This document shows positions 23,084 through 34,484 of a stretch of 64,000 nucleotides of DNA, piece by piece. The notes under the pieces were generated by a model. It was not told where the DNA came from and searched no databases. It saw only the letters and a list, made by a program, of their open reading frames with translations. The position numbers and the translations under genes were made by a program. Numbering within the stretch: the stretch's first letter is position 1; each line of letters starts with the position of its first letter. The stretch comes from Hydractinia symbiolongicarpus (Eukaryota; Cnidaria; Hydrozoa; Anthoathecata; Hydractiniidae): positions 11,036,001-11,100,000 of the forward strand of contig NC_079879.1 of assembly GCF_029227915.1 (NCBI RefSeq), in the 5' to 3' direction.

Positions 23084-24102
23084 GAAGAAATAGGATCTAT
23101 CTTATATCACACAACCACTAATTTTCAATAATGGCCTATAAAGTTTAGTTAATAAAAAATCAAAATTTTGATCTCACTCATGATGCAGTTTGCATTGCAG
23201 CATGTTTGTGTCTATAGAATTTCTTAGTTCAGTGTTATCATCATTCTTATCTACTTCGCCAGGAACGAACATAAGGCCCATGGGTTCAGCAGACGATGAA
23301 AAGAGAGACAAAAAATGATGTGGTTATGCTTTTTGAACTCTTGTACTGGATCGGGGATCTGGGCGCTAGTTTCAGTTTAACTTGCTTTAATTGCTCCCTT
23401 GTTTTTTTTCTCAAAATTTTTTTGATGACGCAATCTTAGATCCTAATTAGATTTTCCTGAAAATTCCATATTTTAAATTAATTGCGTGGAATTAAAAACT
23501 TGATATAAACAATTTTTGTTCGCAAACAAGTAAGTAAGTAGGTTTGTTACGACAACAACGAGACTGGTTGATGTTTGTAAACAAAGCAGCTTCTACCAAA
23601 TAATCACGGCGACCAGAATGACAGCCTAATTGATAATAACAGAATCGAAAGTAGGACAAGTAGCACGGTCAGAACTGAAAGAGTCAAAAGTATGTCAAAT
23701 TTAAACAAATAAACCGAAACTTCCTTAAAAAGTGAAACCTCAATATTATTAATACTCGTGATTTCTAAAATATCCCCTCAATGCTAGGAAGAAAAGTTGG
23801 AGTTGTATTAGATGTTAAAATATTGCAAATCAACATTACTAATGTCAAAAAATAAAATGTTTGGGTTCGGCTATACTTACAGGTATTATATTTTTATGTG
23901 TATACTTTTAGTGGCAAGGTATTGTACTCCAAAAATAAAATTTGTCTTTTCTGATATAATAATAGAGCAGTATTGTACATAGGCAAGTTTTTTTTATACC
24001 ACTGGTCACCATAACCCAGGCTTTTTTATTAACCGGAGGGAAATCTAAAAAAGATGAATAGATCATAAAAACTTTGGTTTTATTTTTAGATGTGCTATAT
24101 TG

Positions 24103-27100
24103 ATGGTTTTCTTCTTTCAATTTGTTTACACATACAAACCTGTTGTTTTGGTTCGTGGAATATTTTCAGATGGCGATGAATTAAACGACCTGAAAAATTT
24201 AATTATACAATCTCATCCGAACACGAATGTGACGGTTTTAAAATATTTATCGGATTTGGAAACGCTCGAAAACTTGTCGTTTCAACTCAGGATTTTTAAT
24301 AACAAAATGAAACGCTTTATAAAAAAGTATAAAGACGGCTTTCACATTATTTGTCACTCACAAGGTACATTGTTAGTATTTACAACAAGTAAGGGTTTGA
24401 TACGACTTATTATCGCATATTTTCGTTCTCAGGGTTTCTTTGCCCCTGAGACGTTATAGACGGAGCGGCAAATATTTTTGATCCAAATTTTCGAAGAGAA
24501 AACGTGAATTTTTTTTCGAGTATAAAACGAAACTAAAAATTGTTGACTTATAATTTTTATGAAAATCAAAAAATATTTTTTGGGTTAATTGTTATCAGAA
24601 GGTTATTAATATCGAAACGGATCTGACTTCAAAAAAACCTGAGAGGTCTTGGGCACTAGGTTGATTGAAATGTTATGAAAAAAAATGTTATGCACAGTTT
24701 TTGTAAATATGTTTTTGATATTTAAAAATGAAACGCGGAAAACACCAGGCTGAAAAAATATTCTAATCCAAATCTGCATTTGAGCATTGTTTTTTGAACT
24801 TTTAGGTGGATTGCTGTGCCTCGGCTTATTGGAAAGTGTTACTAAACACAACATTGAAACATTTGTAGCCCTCTCGACACCAATTTTTGGTCAGTATGGG
24901 TGTAAGTAACCTTCGTTTTATTTGCTCAAAAATATCATTCCTCTGCAATAAAACTATTATTTGTCGTCTTTTTTTAGTACCAAAAGTAATTCTTCGACGC
25001 ATACCCGTCTTACGACCAATCGCAAACTTGACTAGAGAGCTGCTTTCGCCGTATGTTACCGTTTTATGTTTTATAGTAGTTTGGCTTTTCAAGTTCAAGT
25101 TCTAGTGTTATTTTCAACGAAAGAGAAGAAAACGTTTTGATTTTCGAAGGAAGAATTTTTCGTTCCGATTGTCAAAAATATTTTTTCGCGAAAAAATTTG
25201 AAGTTTCAAAATTTGTAAGAATTAAATGTTGTCTGCATAAACTGAATAGATAGAATACGGATGGAATCAACCTCGATCCCAGGCCTTTTTTCTTTTTGAT
25301 ATAAGAGAAAAAGAGCCCTGGGATCGAGGTTGGGATAAAAAGATATCGTTAAAAACATTTTTATACTAATAAGCTCTGACGCTAACCTGTTTCTTACTTG
25401 TTGTTTTAGCTTTATATACAGGTCATTTCTTCAAAAGTTCGTATCGATTGCAAACTACTGGAAGGGTAAGAATTTGCAACCTCATCCCAGGCCTCTTTTA
25501 CGCCTATATGATATTCCCACGGAATATCATAGTCGTAGAAGAAAACTGGGGACAAGTTTGAAGCACTTGTAAAATATCAAAACGCTTCAACTTTACTTAA
25601 AAAGTATGACAAGAGAAATTAAAATGGCTAAAACAACTTTACCAATTCCTACTATTTATAGATCCCCGTCTGGAATTTCAGGAAGATTTTGAAACTCATG
25701 TTCGTTATTTAACTAAAGTTACAAATGATCCAAATTCAAAGTGGTTTGATAAAACAGGTATGAATAGGTTTTGTTGAACGCGGCGTAACAAGAACCACAG
25801 CTTAAATTATGAGGCTGTAGCAGTTTTTTCTCATACTATGAAAGTTTATCGATCCTTTCATCTTTGCATTCAAAATGTAATGACACCTGTAATGTAAACC
25901 CGTCCTTATTCTCACGTATGCACCGTTTAAAAAAGCGTTAAAATAGAGTAAATTATCTTTGATAATTGTAGGATAGAAAATGGTTGAATAATCGTCAATA
26001 GAAACTTGTAGCGTAAGACCCGTGAAACAAAGGAATTATATAGTGTATAGCCAAGGGTTATAATATAATGCAAAATGAACTACTTAAATTATATAAGAAC
26101 GATCATTCTCGACCCCAGAGCTCTTTAAGATAAACCTCAAAAGTAGACATGAAAGAAATAAACTACTCAAAGAGCTCCGGGATTGAGAATGAAGAACGAT
26201 GCAGTTTCTATGCTACAAAATGATGAGGGAATTGCCCACTCATGGACCTGAACACATTCCATACGATATATCTTCCTCTGCTCCTTTATCTATTGTTTCT
26301 AACTTACAGCAATTTTCTATTTAGAAGCTGCTGTACGTAAACAGAACTTTTTGAAACTGAAAAAACTAGTTTTGATTGGTGGACCGGACGACGGTGTTAT
26401 CATCCCGTGGCAGTCAAGGTAAAAACTTAAAAGTCATTCGCGGAGTGTCGTTTCAAACTCTTTTTCACTTTTTTTGCTTTCTATAGTCTGTTTTGAATTG
26501 GCTGTCCAAAATCTCTTGCGAATGATTTTATATGTCGTACATAGAGGAAGAGAGCTTGTGTGAAAAAGGATGACACACAGGCTTTATTACACGCACCAGT
26601 CACGTATCTGAGACAACGAAAAAAGAAGTCTAAAAACAAGCGTATCACTTGCGCCTATTCAGTGAACCAAATATATCGCCTTCATTGTGTTTTTAACAAC
26701 CTTGTTCCAGGACTTTTTAGATTCTTATATTGGAACGGCCCAATATAAAATCTGAAAAGACATGGGGACGAGGTTGTGTTTCTTATTCAAGCGCCTTTAC
26801 CAAAGCTCCTATTATTCATCATTTAAAAAACATCATGTGGTAAAAAAAGAACAACAACGTGGTTTTTTGTTGATAGCAAAGTTAAAAATACTTTGTTCGT
26901 TGTTTTTCAGCCTGTTTGGTTATTATGGCTCAGATTCACAAAGTAAAAGCGTAGTCGAAATGACACAACAAAAGGTACAACATTTCATAATGGTGTATGT
27001 TCTATACACAAATATCATTAATAAATATATTATTTTTCATAAATAAGTTCTTTTTCCAATTTTTTGGTCATTAGTCGCATTCCTAACGACCCGAAAACCC

Positions 27101-27590
27101 TCCTTTTTCTGGACATACATACTTTTCTGCGGACAAAAGCTGGCGTTGGAAGCTCTTCTACCCAATCCTGTAGATTTCGCCTTTTCATAAAGTACTCCTA
27201 AATCTTTCTTATAATGCAGAATTATTGCAAATAATCCAACAGCTATTACGGAAAAATATCGACATAAAGACAAATTGGTAGCATTATATTTATTTGTTTT
27301 GTAAGGAATTAACGTGTTAAATTCCACAGGTCCGCTGTCAATTTTTTAAAGGCTCAGCTGACTTTTACGAAAGCATGATCTTCTTCGATTGTTATTCGGC
27401 TTGTGAGCAAAATAAAACTTTAAAGTAAATTTGTTAACCTGTTTAGATGTTTTTGGAAGACTGGTTCGGATTGAAATCATTGTACAATCGCGGTGGTGTA
27501 TCTTCTTATGTTTTTGCTGATGTCAAGCATAATGATTGGCATGGCAACAAGACTGTGTTCCATAAAGCTATTGAACCATGGCTCACATAA
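24103..27590 (+). CDS. PPT2-like lysosomal palmitoyl-protein thioesterase, copy 1
   Basis: Eight exons join in frame: 24103-24364, 24806-24901, 24978-25050, 25410-25465, 25662-25757, 26325-26418, 26911-26974 and 27447-27590 (TAA), giving 294 aa. The alpha/beta-hydrolase triad is visible: nucleophile Ser86 in CHSQG, acid in GGPDDGV (Asp216/217) and His279 in DWHGN. NYWKDPR and PWQSSLFGYYG match PPT2. Family members remove thioester-linked acyl groups in the lysosome. The start is uncertain: the ATG at 24103 gives a short signal-like [10 protein letters not shown], but the frame is open upstream through a TTTTTAG acceptor, so an earlier exon may add residues. The strand-1 motif is VLVRGI, where copy 2 and relatives have HG. 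Introns 2-7 carry several foldback elements. Copy 2 at 43296-46863 has the same exon plan. Confidence 0.88.
25268..25334. repeat. Foldback element (CCTCGTCCC family)
   Basis: The arms AACCTCGATCCCAGG and CCTGGGATCGAGGTTG are perfect inverted copies, separated by a further paired GGCCTTTTTTC / GAAAAAGAGC stretch. It lies in intron 3 of the first PPT2-like gene. Confidence 0.75.
25478..25560. repeat. Foldback element (CCTCGTCCC family)
   Basis: The arms CAACCTCATCCCAGG and ACTGGGGACAAGTTTG pair imperfectly. It lies just 3' of exon 4 of the first PPT2-like gene. Confidence 0.6.
26104..26191. repeat. Foldback element (CCTCGTCCC family)
   Basis: The arms CATTCTCGACCCCAGAGCTC and GAGCTCCGGGATTGAGAATG pair over about 20 bp. 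Intron 5 of the first PPT2-like gene. Confidence 0.75.
26697..26778. repeat. Foldback element (CCTCGTCCC family)
   Basis: The arms CAACCTTGTTCCAGGAC and CATGGGGACGAGGTTG, plus a CCAATATAA-type inner match, form a hairpin in intron 6 of the first PPT2-like gene. Confidence 0.65.
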
Positions 27591-27961
27591 ATTAACTTTT
27601 CCTAAATAAGAAAAACTGGCCATTGATACTTCACTTGCATAATTGCATAAACAGGAACTGACTTTACACTGCAATACTAATAAAATTTCATACCACAGAC
27701 ACATATAATTTGCCTTTAGGCAGAATTTTCGGTGGTTAACAAAATATGTAAATACAAATGTTATATACTTCTTTTCTTTTTTCTTAAAATTACATTGCTG
27801 ATGTTAATCTGGGAAAAATGATTTACTGTCTATAGTATCAACACCTGTGTATATATACGTTAGATTGAATCTGAAATTGCATGCGCCAGTCCACAGGATC
27901 AGACATTTTATCCTACAAATACAAACCGTAAATATTATAACCTTTATGTGTTTGTTTTAAG
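27591..27961. other. Gap between convergent PPT2-like gene and GPCR copy 1
   Basis: It contains the two 3' UTRs. Nothing else recognised. Confidence 0.5.
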
Positions 27962-28840
27962 TTACACAGTGCTTGTCCGGGTTACGTATATCATTCTCGA
28001 GGTAGATATATTTGAAGTAGGTCTTCCCAACCACTTCAGTGCTAAGCATTTAAACCCTCTTCTGAATTGTTTATTAAATATCCCATATATTATTGGATTA
28101 CAACAACTATTGAAGTAGTGCAACCACTTGATAGCGTTAATCATCGATATAGTAGGTGAGCATACATTATGTATTTGACACATGTTTACGCTAAAAAATG
28201 GCGTCCAACAAATTGTAAACAAAATAATAATAATCAATATAGTTCGTGTTAGCTTCCATTCTCCATGTATGCTCCCTAAACTGCGTCGAGCGTTTCGCTT
28301 TTTTAGATTTAAAAATATTCCCGTATAAGCGCCTGCAATGACTAGGAGGGGTGCACATATACCGCCGATCATCACAAAATACGTGTATTCCAGAAACGAC
28401 ATGATTTTATCAGCGCTGGCAATAAGCACGCTAAATATCCATACCGCTGCTGTTACCATCATGGTTTTTTTCTTTGTAATTAAAATATTTCGTTTCAGTG
28501 GCATCGTAACTCCGAAATAGCGGTCAATACTAATCGCCATCAAATTTCCAATAGACGAAACGCAAGTTAAAACATCAATAAAAACAAACCAGCTTGGACT
28601 AAACCAAGTTGGCCATTTTTTCCCAATTGTAAAATAAAGCCATGCTGGCATTGGAATAATTGCAACAAAGATATCGCTAACTGCCAACGAAATTATAAAA
28701 TAATTCGTAACTGTTCGAAAGTGTCGAAACGTAACAAAAACGACACATAGTAACACATTTCCGCACATAATGGAGAGCATTAATATTCCAAGAAAGGTGG
28801 CGTAAACGATGTCGTTTTTGTGCAGTCCTCGCTGCGACAT
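27962..28840 (-). CDS. Intronless class A GPCR, aminergic-like, copy 1
   Basis: A single exon encodes 292 aa with seven hydrophobic helices. Landmarks: N28 (GN, TM1), D56 (SLAVSD, TM2), D89 in TM3 at the position that binds amines (FIDVLTCVSSIG), DRYF at 106-109, W134 in TM4, CWTPF at 211-215 in TM6, and NPIIY at 248-252 after WLHYFNSCC in TM7. These point to a biogenic-amine-like receptor at the plasma membrane; the ligand cannot be named. The usual disulfide is absent: position 3.25 is Pro82, and the short second extracellular loop (about residues 144-154) has no Cys. The next paralogue (31776-32627) shares all these features. The start follows AGCGACAACATGTCG, with no in-frame upstream alternative seen. 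Confidence 0.88.
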   Translation of the reverse strand: MSQRGLHKNDIVYATFLGILMLSIMCGNVLLCVVFVTFRHFRTVTNYFIISLAVSDIFVAIIPMPAWLYFTIGKKWPTWFSPSWFVFIDVLTCVSSIGNLMAISIDRYFGVTMPLKRNILITKKKTMMVTAAVWIFSVLIASADKIMSFLEYTYFVMIGGICAPLLVIAGAYTGIFLNLKKRNARRSLGSIHGEWKLTRTILIIIILFTICWTPFFSVNMCQIHNVCSPTISMINAIKWLHYFNSCCNPIIYGIFNKQFRRGFKCLALKWLGRPTSNISTSRMIYVTRTSTV

Positions 28841-29563
28841 GTTGTCGCTTTAAAGTCTTTGGTTAAATAAATTTAAATATTGTCTTTCAACCCCCTTTTT
28901 ACGAAGAGAGGTTTGCGACACCCGGGTCTTACTTTAAACGGTTGTTTATCGTTGTTCAAAACAAACGCTGTTTATCAAACATATTCTATAGCAAACAAGC
29001 GTCTGGAACATATACTGTTAGCTCTTCAAGAAAAACATGCTAAAAATTTAGTGAAGAAGTTTGTTCAATGTTTTTGTTTTTTGTCCACCTGTGAAAAAAG
29101 CAAAAAATATTATGGTAACCCCGTTGATAACTTGTTTTTTTTTAAAGAATTTAATTAATAAAATTAAACAAATATATAATAAAAAGACGAATAAATAAAT
29201 TATAATTGATATGATCTCTATAAAAATAATCGTATTCTAATCTGATCAAATTGGTTACGCGTAGCTTCACCCACCTCATCTCTTCCAGCCCCGTACCTCC
29301 TTCCGAAGATATTTGGTACGATTAGTTTGCTTTATTTGCCACGCCTAGGAATATTGTTTACCTATATAACAAATTTAAAAAACGATGAAAAATCCCATGC
29401 TACTTATGTTGCAAACTCTCTGATTAATAAAGATTTTACACGAAATGTATGGATGTGATAAATCTTCATCACAAAACATTTTTTCTTATATTGCAGCTTT
29501 TTATATTGACTCAAAACTGTAAATCTTTAATTTTTTATTTTTTCTTTGTTTATTTATTGTATT
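28841..29563. other. Upstream region of GPCR copy 1
   Basis: No gene or repeat recognised. It presumably carries the receptor's promoter. Confidence 0.4.
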
Positions 29564-30237
29564 ACAGTGGACTCTCCATAACTCAAAACCCTTTAACTTG
29601 AATCGCTTCTTAACTCGAACGAATTCGTAGGCACCGTGAAATTTCCTAATAAACTCTCATAATCAACTCTCTACTACTCGAATCTCCATAACTCAAAAAT
29701 CTTCTTAAGTCGAACAATATTTTACGTTTAGCTTTACTAGACACATGAAGGTATAAAGAGCTTTCTTTTATATCTCCATGCTAGACACAAACTCTAGTTC
29801 TCGATCCTATGTATCTTATGTTAATATTGCAATTCTGCTCAAAATGAAAATATGCATGGAGATTAGATGACGGCCGCTTATTTGCAGTCTGGTCGTTCTC
29901 GTTGTTTCAACAGTGCATTCCGTTCAGTTGTCTTTCGTGCTCTTCCATCTCACTAGATAACTAAACGAATTTGACTTTCGATTGCGTCTTTTATCAATTT
30001 TAGAGCGCTGATACGTTTTTTCAACAAAACAGAGGACAATAAACACATGCAGTTAACTCCTGGTAACTCGAACCGCCAAAAATAGGTCGAGTTACAAATA
30101 TTGGAGTTATCCAAGGTTTGAGTTAACCGAAGGTTTTTATAAGAAAGTATTAGCGTAAGTCCAAGGCACCCAAAAAATGATTCGAGATAATGAAAGTTTG
30201 AGTTAGCCGGCGTTCAAGTTACCGGGAGCTAACTGAA
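29564..30237. mobile_element. pogo/Tigger-like MITE
   Basis: The left end CAGTGGACTCTCCATAACTC pairs with the right end, which reads CAGTTAGCTCCCGGTAACTT on the opposite strand. Many AACTCGAA/TTCGAGTT-like words lie in both subterminal regions, as in pogo-group elements. No transposase frame. A minisatellite starts about 10 bp after the right end. Confidence 0.6.
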
Positions 30238-30246
30238 CATTCATTC

Positions 30247-30433
30247 ACTTATTTCCAAACAGGTACTTATTTCCAAACAGGTACTTGTTTCCAAGCAGGT
30301 ACTTATTTCCAAACAGGTACTTATTTCCAAACAGGTACTTGTTTCCAAGCAGGTACTTATTTCCAAACAGTTAGTTATTTCCAAACAGGTACTTATTTTC
30401 AAACAGGTACTTGTTTCCAAACAGATACTTATA
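30247..30433 (+). repeat. 18-bp minisatellite, about ten copies
   Basis: The unit GTACTTATTTCCAAACAG alternates with a variant GTACTTGTTTCCAAGCAG in an A-A-B order over the first seven units. This implies a 54-bp higher-order unit. The 65-aa minus-strand frame through it is an artefact of an 18-bp period. Confidence 0.9.
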
Positions 30434-31495
30434 TCCACTGCTTAACAACTATAAATGTATCTGGTGAGTGCTGTTTTTTAATAACGCAGTTAAGTGGCAA
30501 GATTATCATCATACTTTCACAGATGGTAAGTGTGTGTGATAAAGGAGTGTGGTTTTTTGGAGGAAGTGGTTTTGTAAAGTGTGTAGTGTCCTTTATAGAA
30601 TAGGCGTCCTTTTTCATTTTAGTAACACCAGAAACCAGAAATACTTATTTTTAATACCTGAAATAATTTTTAAAAACATATATAGAATCATTTTTACAAA
30701 CGGAAAACGGACGGATACTACCACAGTATGACGTCATAAACTATATGTCGATGTCGCTCTAAAACAATATTTTAACTCTAAAAGCCATATATATATCAGC
30801 AAACATGGTTAATAAAAATCAGTAAAAATCTCAAAGTGATGTCGTCAGCAAAGTTTTAATCACGTTAACCAATCTTTCTATTTTAATTTTTTTAATATTT
30901 CCATTTTAGAAGTAAACATCGTTGAATTATTTAAAAGAATTCGTTCGACAAGTATCGTTGTTTGTTGTGTTACCCAAGGTTTAAGTTTAAAGGTCGATTG
31001 TATAATATCAACCATGGTTGTACGCTTAGAAAGGACAGGGAAAGAGAGGGTGACTAGTGTCTGGAAAATCATAGATATTGAAAAGAAATAGTTATTTTAG
31101 AGAAAAGTCCTATAAAAACAAACTTTGTTAACAATAATCATAAGAAAAAGACCTTAATAAAACCTGTAACTTAAAACACGTAAAAAATCTCTGTCAATTC
31201 TCTGTTCTTTCTTCTGCTGAAAGTTGACCCTCCCGATGAAATAGGAGTTTCTTGAACGGTTATGTTTATCTCTCTTTGTTTGACCATTATATATATTATT
31301 ACAATCTGAATTAGCTGTTAATCAAACTGGTTCGAGAAATTATTTGAAAGCTGTTCTAGAAAACCTTAAGATTGACTGCAGAGTTTTGTTTAAAAAAGTC
31401 CTAGAATTTTGTTTTCACAGTTTGCTGAGTCCCAAAAAGTTTTCGTTACTCAGAGCCTATTGAAGAAGAAACTTATGTTTAATACAGGGGCATGC
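30434..31495. other. Intergenic, nothing recognised
   Basis: AT-rich sequence between the minisatellite and a foldback pair. No exon or RNA gene could be supported. Confidence 0.4.
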
Positions 31496-31583
31496 CATTC
31501 TCGTCCCCGGAGCTCTTTGAGAATAAAACCTTGAAAGTACTTTCGACGTTTATCTCAAAGAGCTCTAGGGTTGAAAGTGAGAG
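31496..31583. repeat. Foldback element (CCTCGTCCC family)
   Basis: The arms TCGTCCCCGGAGCTCTTTGA and TCAAAGAGCTCTAGGGTTGA pair over about 20 bp with few mismatches. It is closest in sequence to the element at 26104-26191. Confidence 0.75.
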
Positions 31584-31668
31584 GGATACATGACATCAAA
31601 ATAACAATACAGCAATTTCCATAATATAATTAATATAAAAATAATTACACTTTGTCATCTTAATAAAC

Positions 31669-31756
31669 CAATCTTGTTCCTCGGGCATTTAGCCTTGTTG
31701 ATGAAGTATGCCGTATTAGCGGCTCAGGTGCTACAAGACCCTAGGGACGAGGTTGT
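31669..31756. repeat. Foldback element (CCTCGTCCC family)
   Basis: The arms CAATCTTGTTCCTCGGG and CCCTAGGGACGAGGTTG pair imperfectly. It ends 20 bp from the stop codon of GPCR copy 2, so it probably lies in that gene's 3' UTR. Confidence 0.6.
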
Positions 31757-31775
31757 CAATAAACAGAATCATTTT

Positions 31776-32627
31776 CTATGTCACAATTGATACTTGGCGA
31801 GATTCCCTGCACAATATTTGCCTAAAAACACGTCGAAATTGAGTGTGAAATATTCCATAAATAAACGGATTACAACAGCTGTTAAAATAGTGCAACCACT
31901 TAATGGCGTTAATCAGGGTAAGTGTCGGCGAGTTGGCGGAAATCTCATAATAAAGATTTAACGTCAGAAATGGCGACCAGCACATGATGAATACGAATAT
32001 TACAACCAAAATCATTCTTGCTAGTTTCCACTCTTTATCTAAGTTATTTCCAACCCGATTTGTTGCTGTAGAAATCTGCATTCGACGGTTTCGCACGGTT
32101 GCAAATATGTTGATGTAGGCATATGTTATAACCAATAGCGGTAAAAATATACCGACAACCATTATAAAGTAGGTATAATCTTTTAAAGATAAAACTTGAT
32201 TCGCACTTGCGATACCAACACTGCACACCCATACGACAACAATGACTAACATTGCGCGAGTTTGCGTCATGTAAATGTTTCGTTTTAACGGCATTACGAC
32301 ACCAAAATATCGGTCAATACTAATTGCCGTCAGATTTCCAATGGAAGATACACAAGTGAGCACATCAATAAAAACAAACCAGTTTGGACTAAACCAAGTT
32401 GGCCATTTTTTCCCAATTGTAAAATAAAGCCATGTTGGCATGGGAATGATCGAAACAAAGATATCGCTTGCTGCGAGAGATATTACGAATAGATTCGTAA
32501 CAGTTCGTAATCGCTGATGCCATATGAAAGCGATACATATTAGTATGTTACCACATAGGATTACGACCATGAGTGTCGTAAGAAACGCAGCGTAAACAAT
32601 CTCCTCCGTCGATAGTTCATAACTCAT
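31776..32627 (-). CDS. Intronless class A GPCR, aminergic-like, copy 2
   Basis: A single exon of 283 aa is plainly paralogous to 27962-28840. Both share the blocks IPMP-WLYFTIGKKWPTWFSP, WFVFIDVLTCVSSIGNL, AISIDRYFGV, MPLKRNI and WLHYFNSCCNP. Landmarks are D88 (3.32), DRYF, CWSPF and NPFIY. As in the paralogue, position 3.25 is Pro81 and the second extracellular loop has no Cys. The frame is open to 32675, but the ATG at 32627 was chosen: it aligns with the paralogue start, and the extra upstream residues are read through a TTTTTTCTTTAG splice-acceptor tract. The C-terminal tail is short. Ligand unknown. Confidence 0.88.
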   Translation of the reverse strand: MSYELSTEEIVYAAFLTTLMVVILCGNILICIAFIWHQRLRTVTNLFVISLAASDIFVSIIPMPTWLYFTIGKKWPTWFSPNWFVFIDVLTCVSSIGNLTAISIDRYFGVVMPLKRNIYMTQTRAMLVIVVVWVCSVGIASANQVLSLKDYTYFIMVVGIFLPLLVITYAYINIFATVRNRRMQISTATNRVGNNLDKEWKLARMILVVIFVFIMCWSPFLTLNLYYEISANSPTLTLINAIKWLHYFNSCCNPFIYGIFHTQFRRVFRQILCRESRQVSIVT

Positions 32628-32672
32628 AATGACTTGATTATTTATTATCCATCTAAAGAAAAAATAAATGTA

Positions 32673-32741
32673 CAACTCACCCCCAGTGCCTCTGCGTCAG
32701 TTACTGCTTAGCCAAAAATAGGCGCTGGGGACAAGATTATC
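32673..32741. repeat. Foldback element (CCTCGTCCC family)
   Basis: The arms CAACTCACCCCCAGTGCC and GGCGCTGGGGACAAGATT pair imperfectly. It lies 46 bp upstream of the GPCR copy 2 start codon, so it is in or next to the promoter/5' UTR. Confidence 0.55.
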
Positions 32742-33027
32742 AATGTTACAAAGCAGGCCTTAAAATTACTTTTTCTAATGAAAAAAATTAGTTTATAATC
32801 GTTTGGTACTTATTTTTTTGCGTTTCTTCAGATTCATCTAAACTGAAGTAGAGATTAAAGAAGGTAAAGTAACTCCAGAACGTCTTGTAAAATCATTACT
32901 TGCATTACTTAATGGTTCCTATTGATTCTAATTACAAACATTTTTGCATCAAGGTCGGCTGAATGTTCCAATAAATTTAATTTATGTGCTCATTTATACG
33001 TCCATGTATTCGTCCACCCACCGCCTG

Positions 33028-33118
33028 TTCGTCCGTTTGTCCACTCGTCCATTCTTCCATTCGTCTATTCGTCCGTTCGTTCACTTGTCCATTCGTCCGT
33101 TTGTCCGTTCGTCAATTC
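33028..33118 (+). repeat. 8-bp microsatellite, unit GTCCATTC
   Basis: GTCCATTC, GTCTATTC, GTCCGTTC and similar units follow one another with substitutions. Both ORFs reading Ser/Val/Arg-rich repeats here are artefacts. Confidence 0.8.
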
Positions 33119-33939
33119 TATTTCATTCGTTCATTTCTCCGTAGCCATTTATGAAGAAATCAAATTTTAATATGTATTATTCCGTAATTTATGCAAAATA
33201 ACAAACTAAATATACGCTATACTTGTAAACATCCTTTGTAACATATAAAAGCAGTTTTTCTATTAAAAAACACTTATATTTTTACGAAGATCTATTTTGT
33301 CAATTTCCAAGCACCAATAAAAAATTAATATGCTTAGCGTGGCAACTAATTTTCAAGGAGACTACTCTCCACGAGACATTCTTTTAAAAGATCTCACATG
33401 GTTAGAGGACACAAGTATTTTTTTCGTTTTTGTTGTGAAACAGACAAAGTAGGACTATTGAGCACGGCAGGGACATGAAAAGTTGTGCATGAAAGTTACT
33501 ACTACGCTCGTTTTCAGTTCTTTTGTCACTTCTTTATCCGAATGTAAATAATTGATAGATAACATACAGTGAGCTTAACGTGGACACCTCCATGAAAATG
33601 GTAGTTGGCGGGAAAATTTCTTCTTCATAATGTATAGTACAAAACCACCATTACAAACTCACCTCTTGTCTCTCTCTACGGCAGAGAATGATAATAAAAG
33701 TTGGGCACCTCTACAAACCAGACACTCCTTAAAAAAGACACATTCTTATTGGTCTCACGTGATAATAAATCTTTACAAAGCGGACATTAACTTTTTTTAT
33801 TTACTTCTTTTCTACATGTCGTTTTTATAAACAATTAAAATCACAAAATGAAAAATAAGGATGCTTACAAAAGGCTCAAAATATGCTTAGGTTATGGTTA
33901 ATTTAATATTTATTGGAATATGTTTGTTTGAAAAAAATA

Positions 33940-34110
33940 TTGCATTTGAATTTACACATCATAAATTATAACTTAAATCTCACTACATACTGGATAATTC
34001 AGACATCAAGAATTAAAAGAAACACTGCCGACGAAACAAAAAACATAAAAACTTCACAATATTTTCTTAGGCTTCCCATAAAGCTTCGCATATACTTAAA
34101 AAATGTGATG
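33940..34110 (+). repeat. Dispersed repeat, second copy at 36318-36485
   Basis: ACTTAAATCTCACTACATA, AATTCAGACAT, CATAAAAACTTCACAAT and TTCTTAGGCTTC recur in the same order at 36318-36485 in direct orientation. AT-rich and non-coding. Confidence 0.7.
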
Positions 34111-34484
34111 CATAGTAGAAAACACCATTCACGTCTTGTCTCTCGCTACGGCACAGAATGATAAAGTAGCACGTGACCATCCGTGTGGTCGAAACACGGA
34201 GCTACACCCTACTGATTTTTTCAAAAATACCCAAAAATGTAACCTCTTTAAAATTGATTTTTTTAAAAATCTCACAGAGTAACCTTTTCAACGAGAGCAC
34301 CTCTATAAAACAGACACTCCACAAGTCACATTCTTTTTGGTCCCACCCTAAAATACATCTCCATAATGCGGATATATTACCTTTTTATTTACTTCCTTTT
34401 TACCATATTTTTATAACAACTACATGTTTGATTAAAATATTAGTTTTTTGCTTCGTAGATATTATCAAAAATGTAACAGTTTAA

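Larger units (their letters stand above)
20079..24102. other. Gene-poor interval upstream of the first PPT2-like gene
   Basis: No gene recognised. A short open stretch at 20322-20387 (minus strand) is discussed in the findings. The interval holds the inverted-repeat element 22183-22500 and a foldback at 23012-23083. Confidence 0.5.
32628..33939. other. Upstream region of GPCR copy 2
   Basis: It holds a foldback element (32673-32741) and an 8-bp microsatellite (33028-33118). Around 33540-33830 and 34160-34360, repeated phrases such as CTCTACAAACCAGACACTCC and CTCTCGCTACGGCA mark fragments of a dispersed MITE. No gene recognised. Confidence 0.5.

Noticed and set aside
30241-30438. 65-aa Cys/Thr/Ser repeat ORF resembling an antifreeze-like or Cys-rich protein
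   Set aside because: Artefact of an 18-bp minisatellite with period divisible by three.
32628-32675. N-terminal extension of GPCR copy 2 (MYIYFFFRWIINNQVI)
   Set aside because: It translates a splice-acceptor tract and has no counterpart in the paralogue; the ATG at 32627 aligns with the paralogue start.
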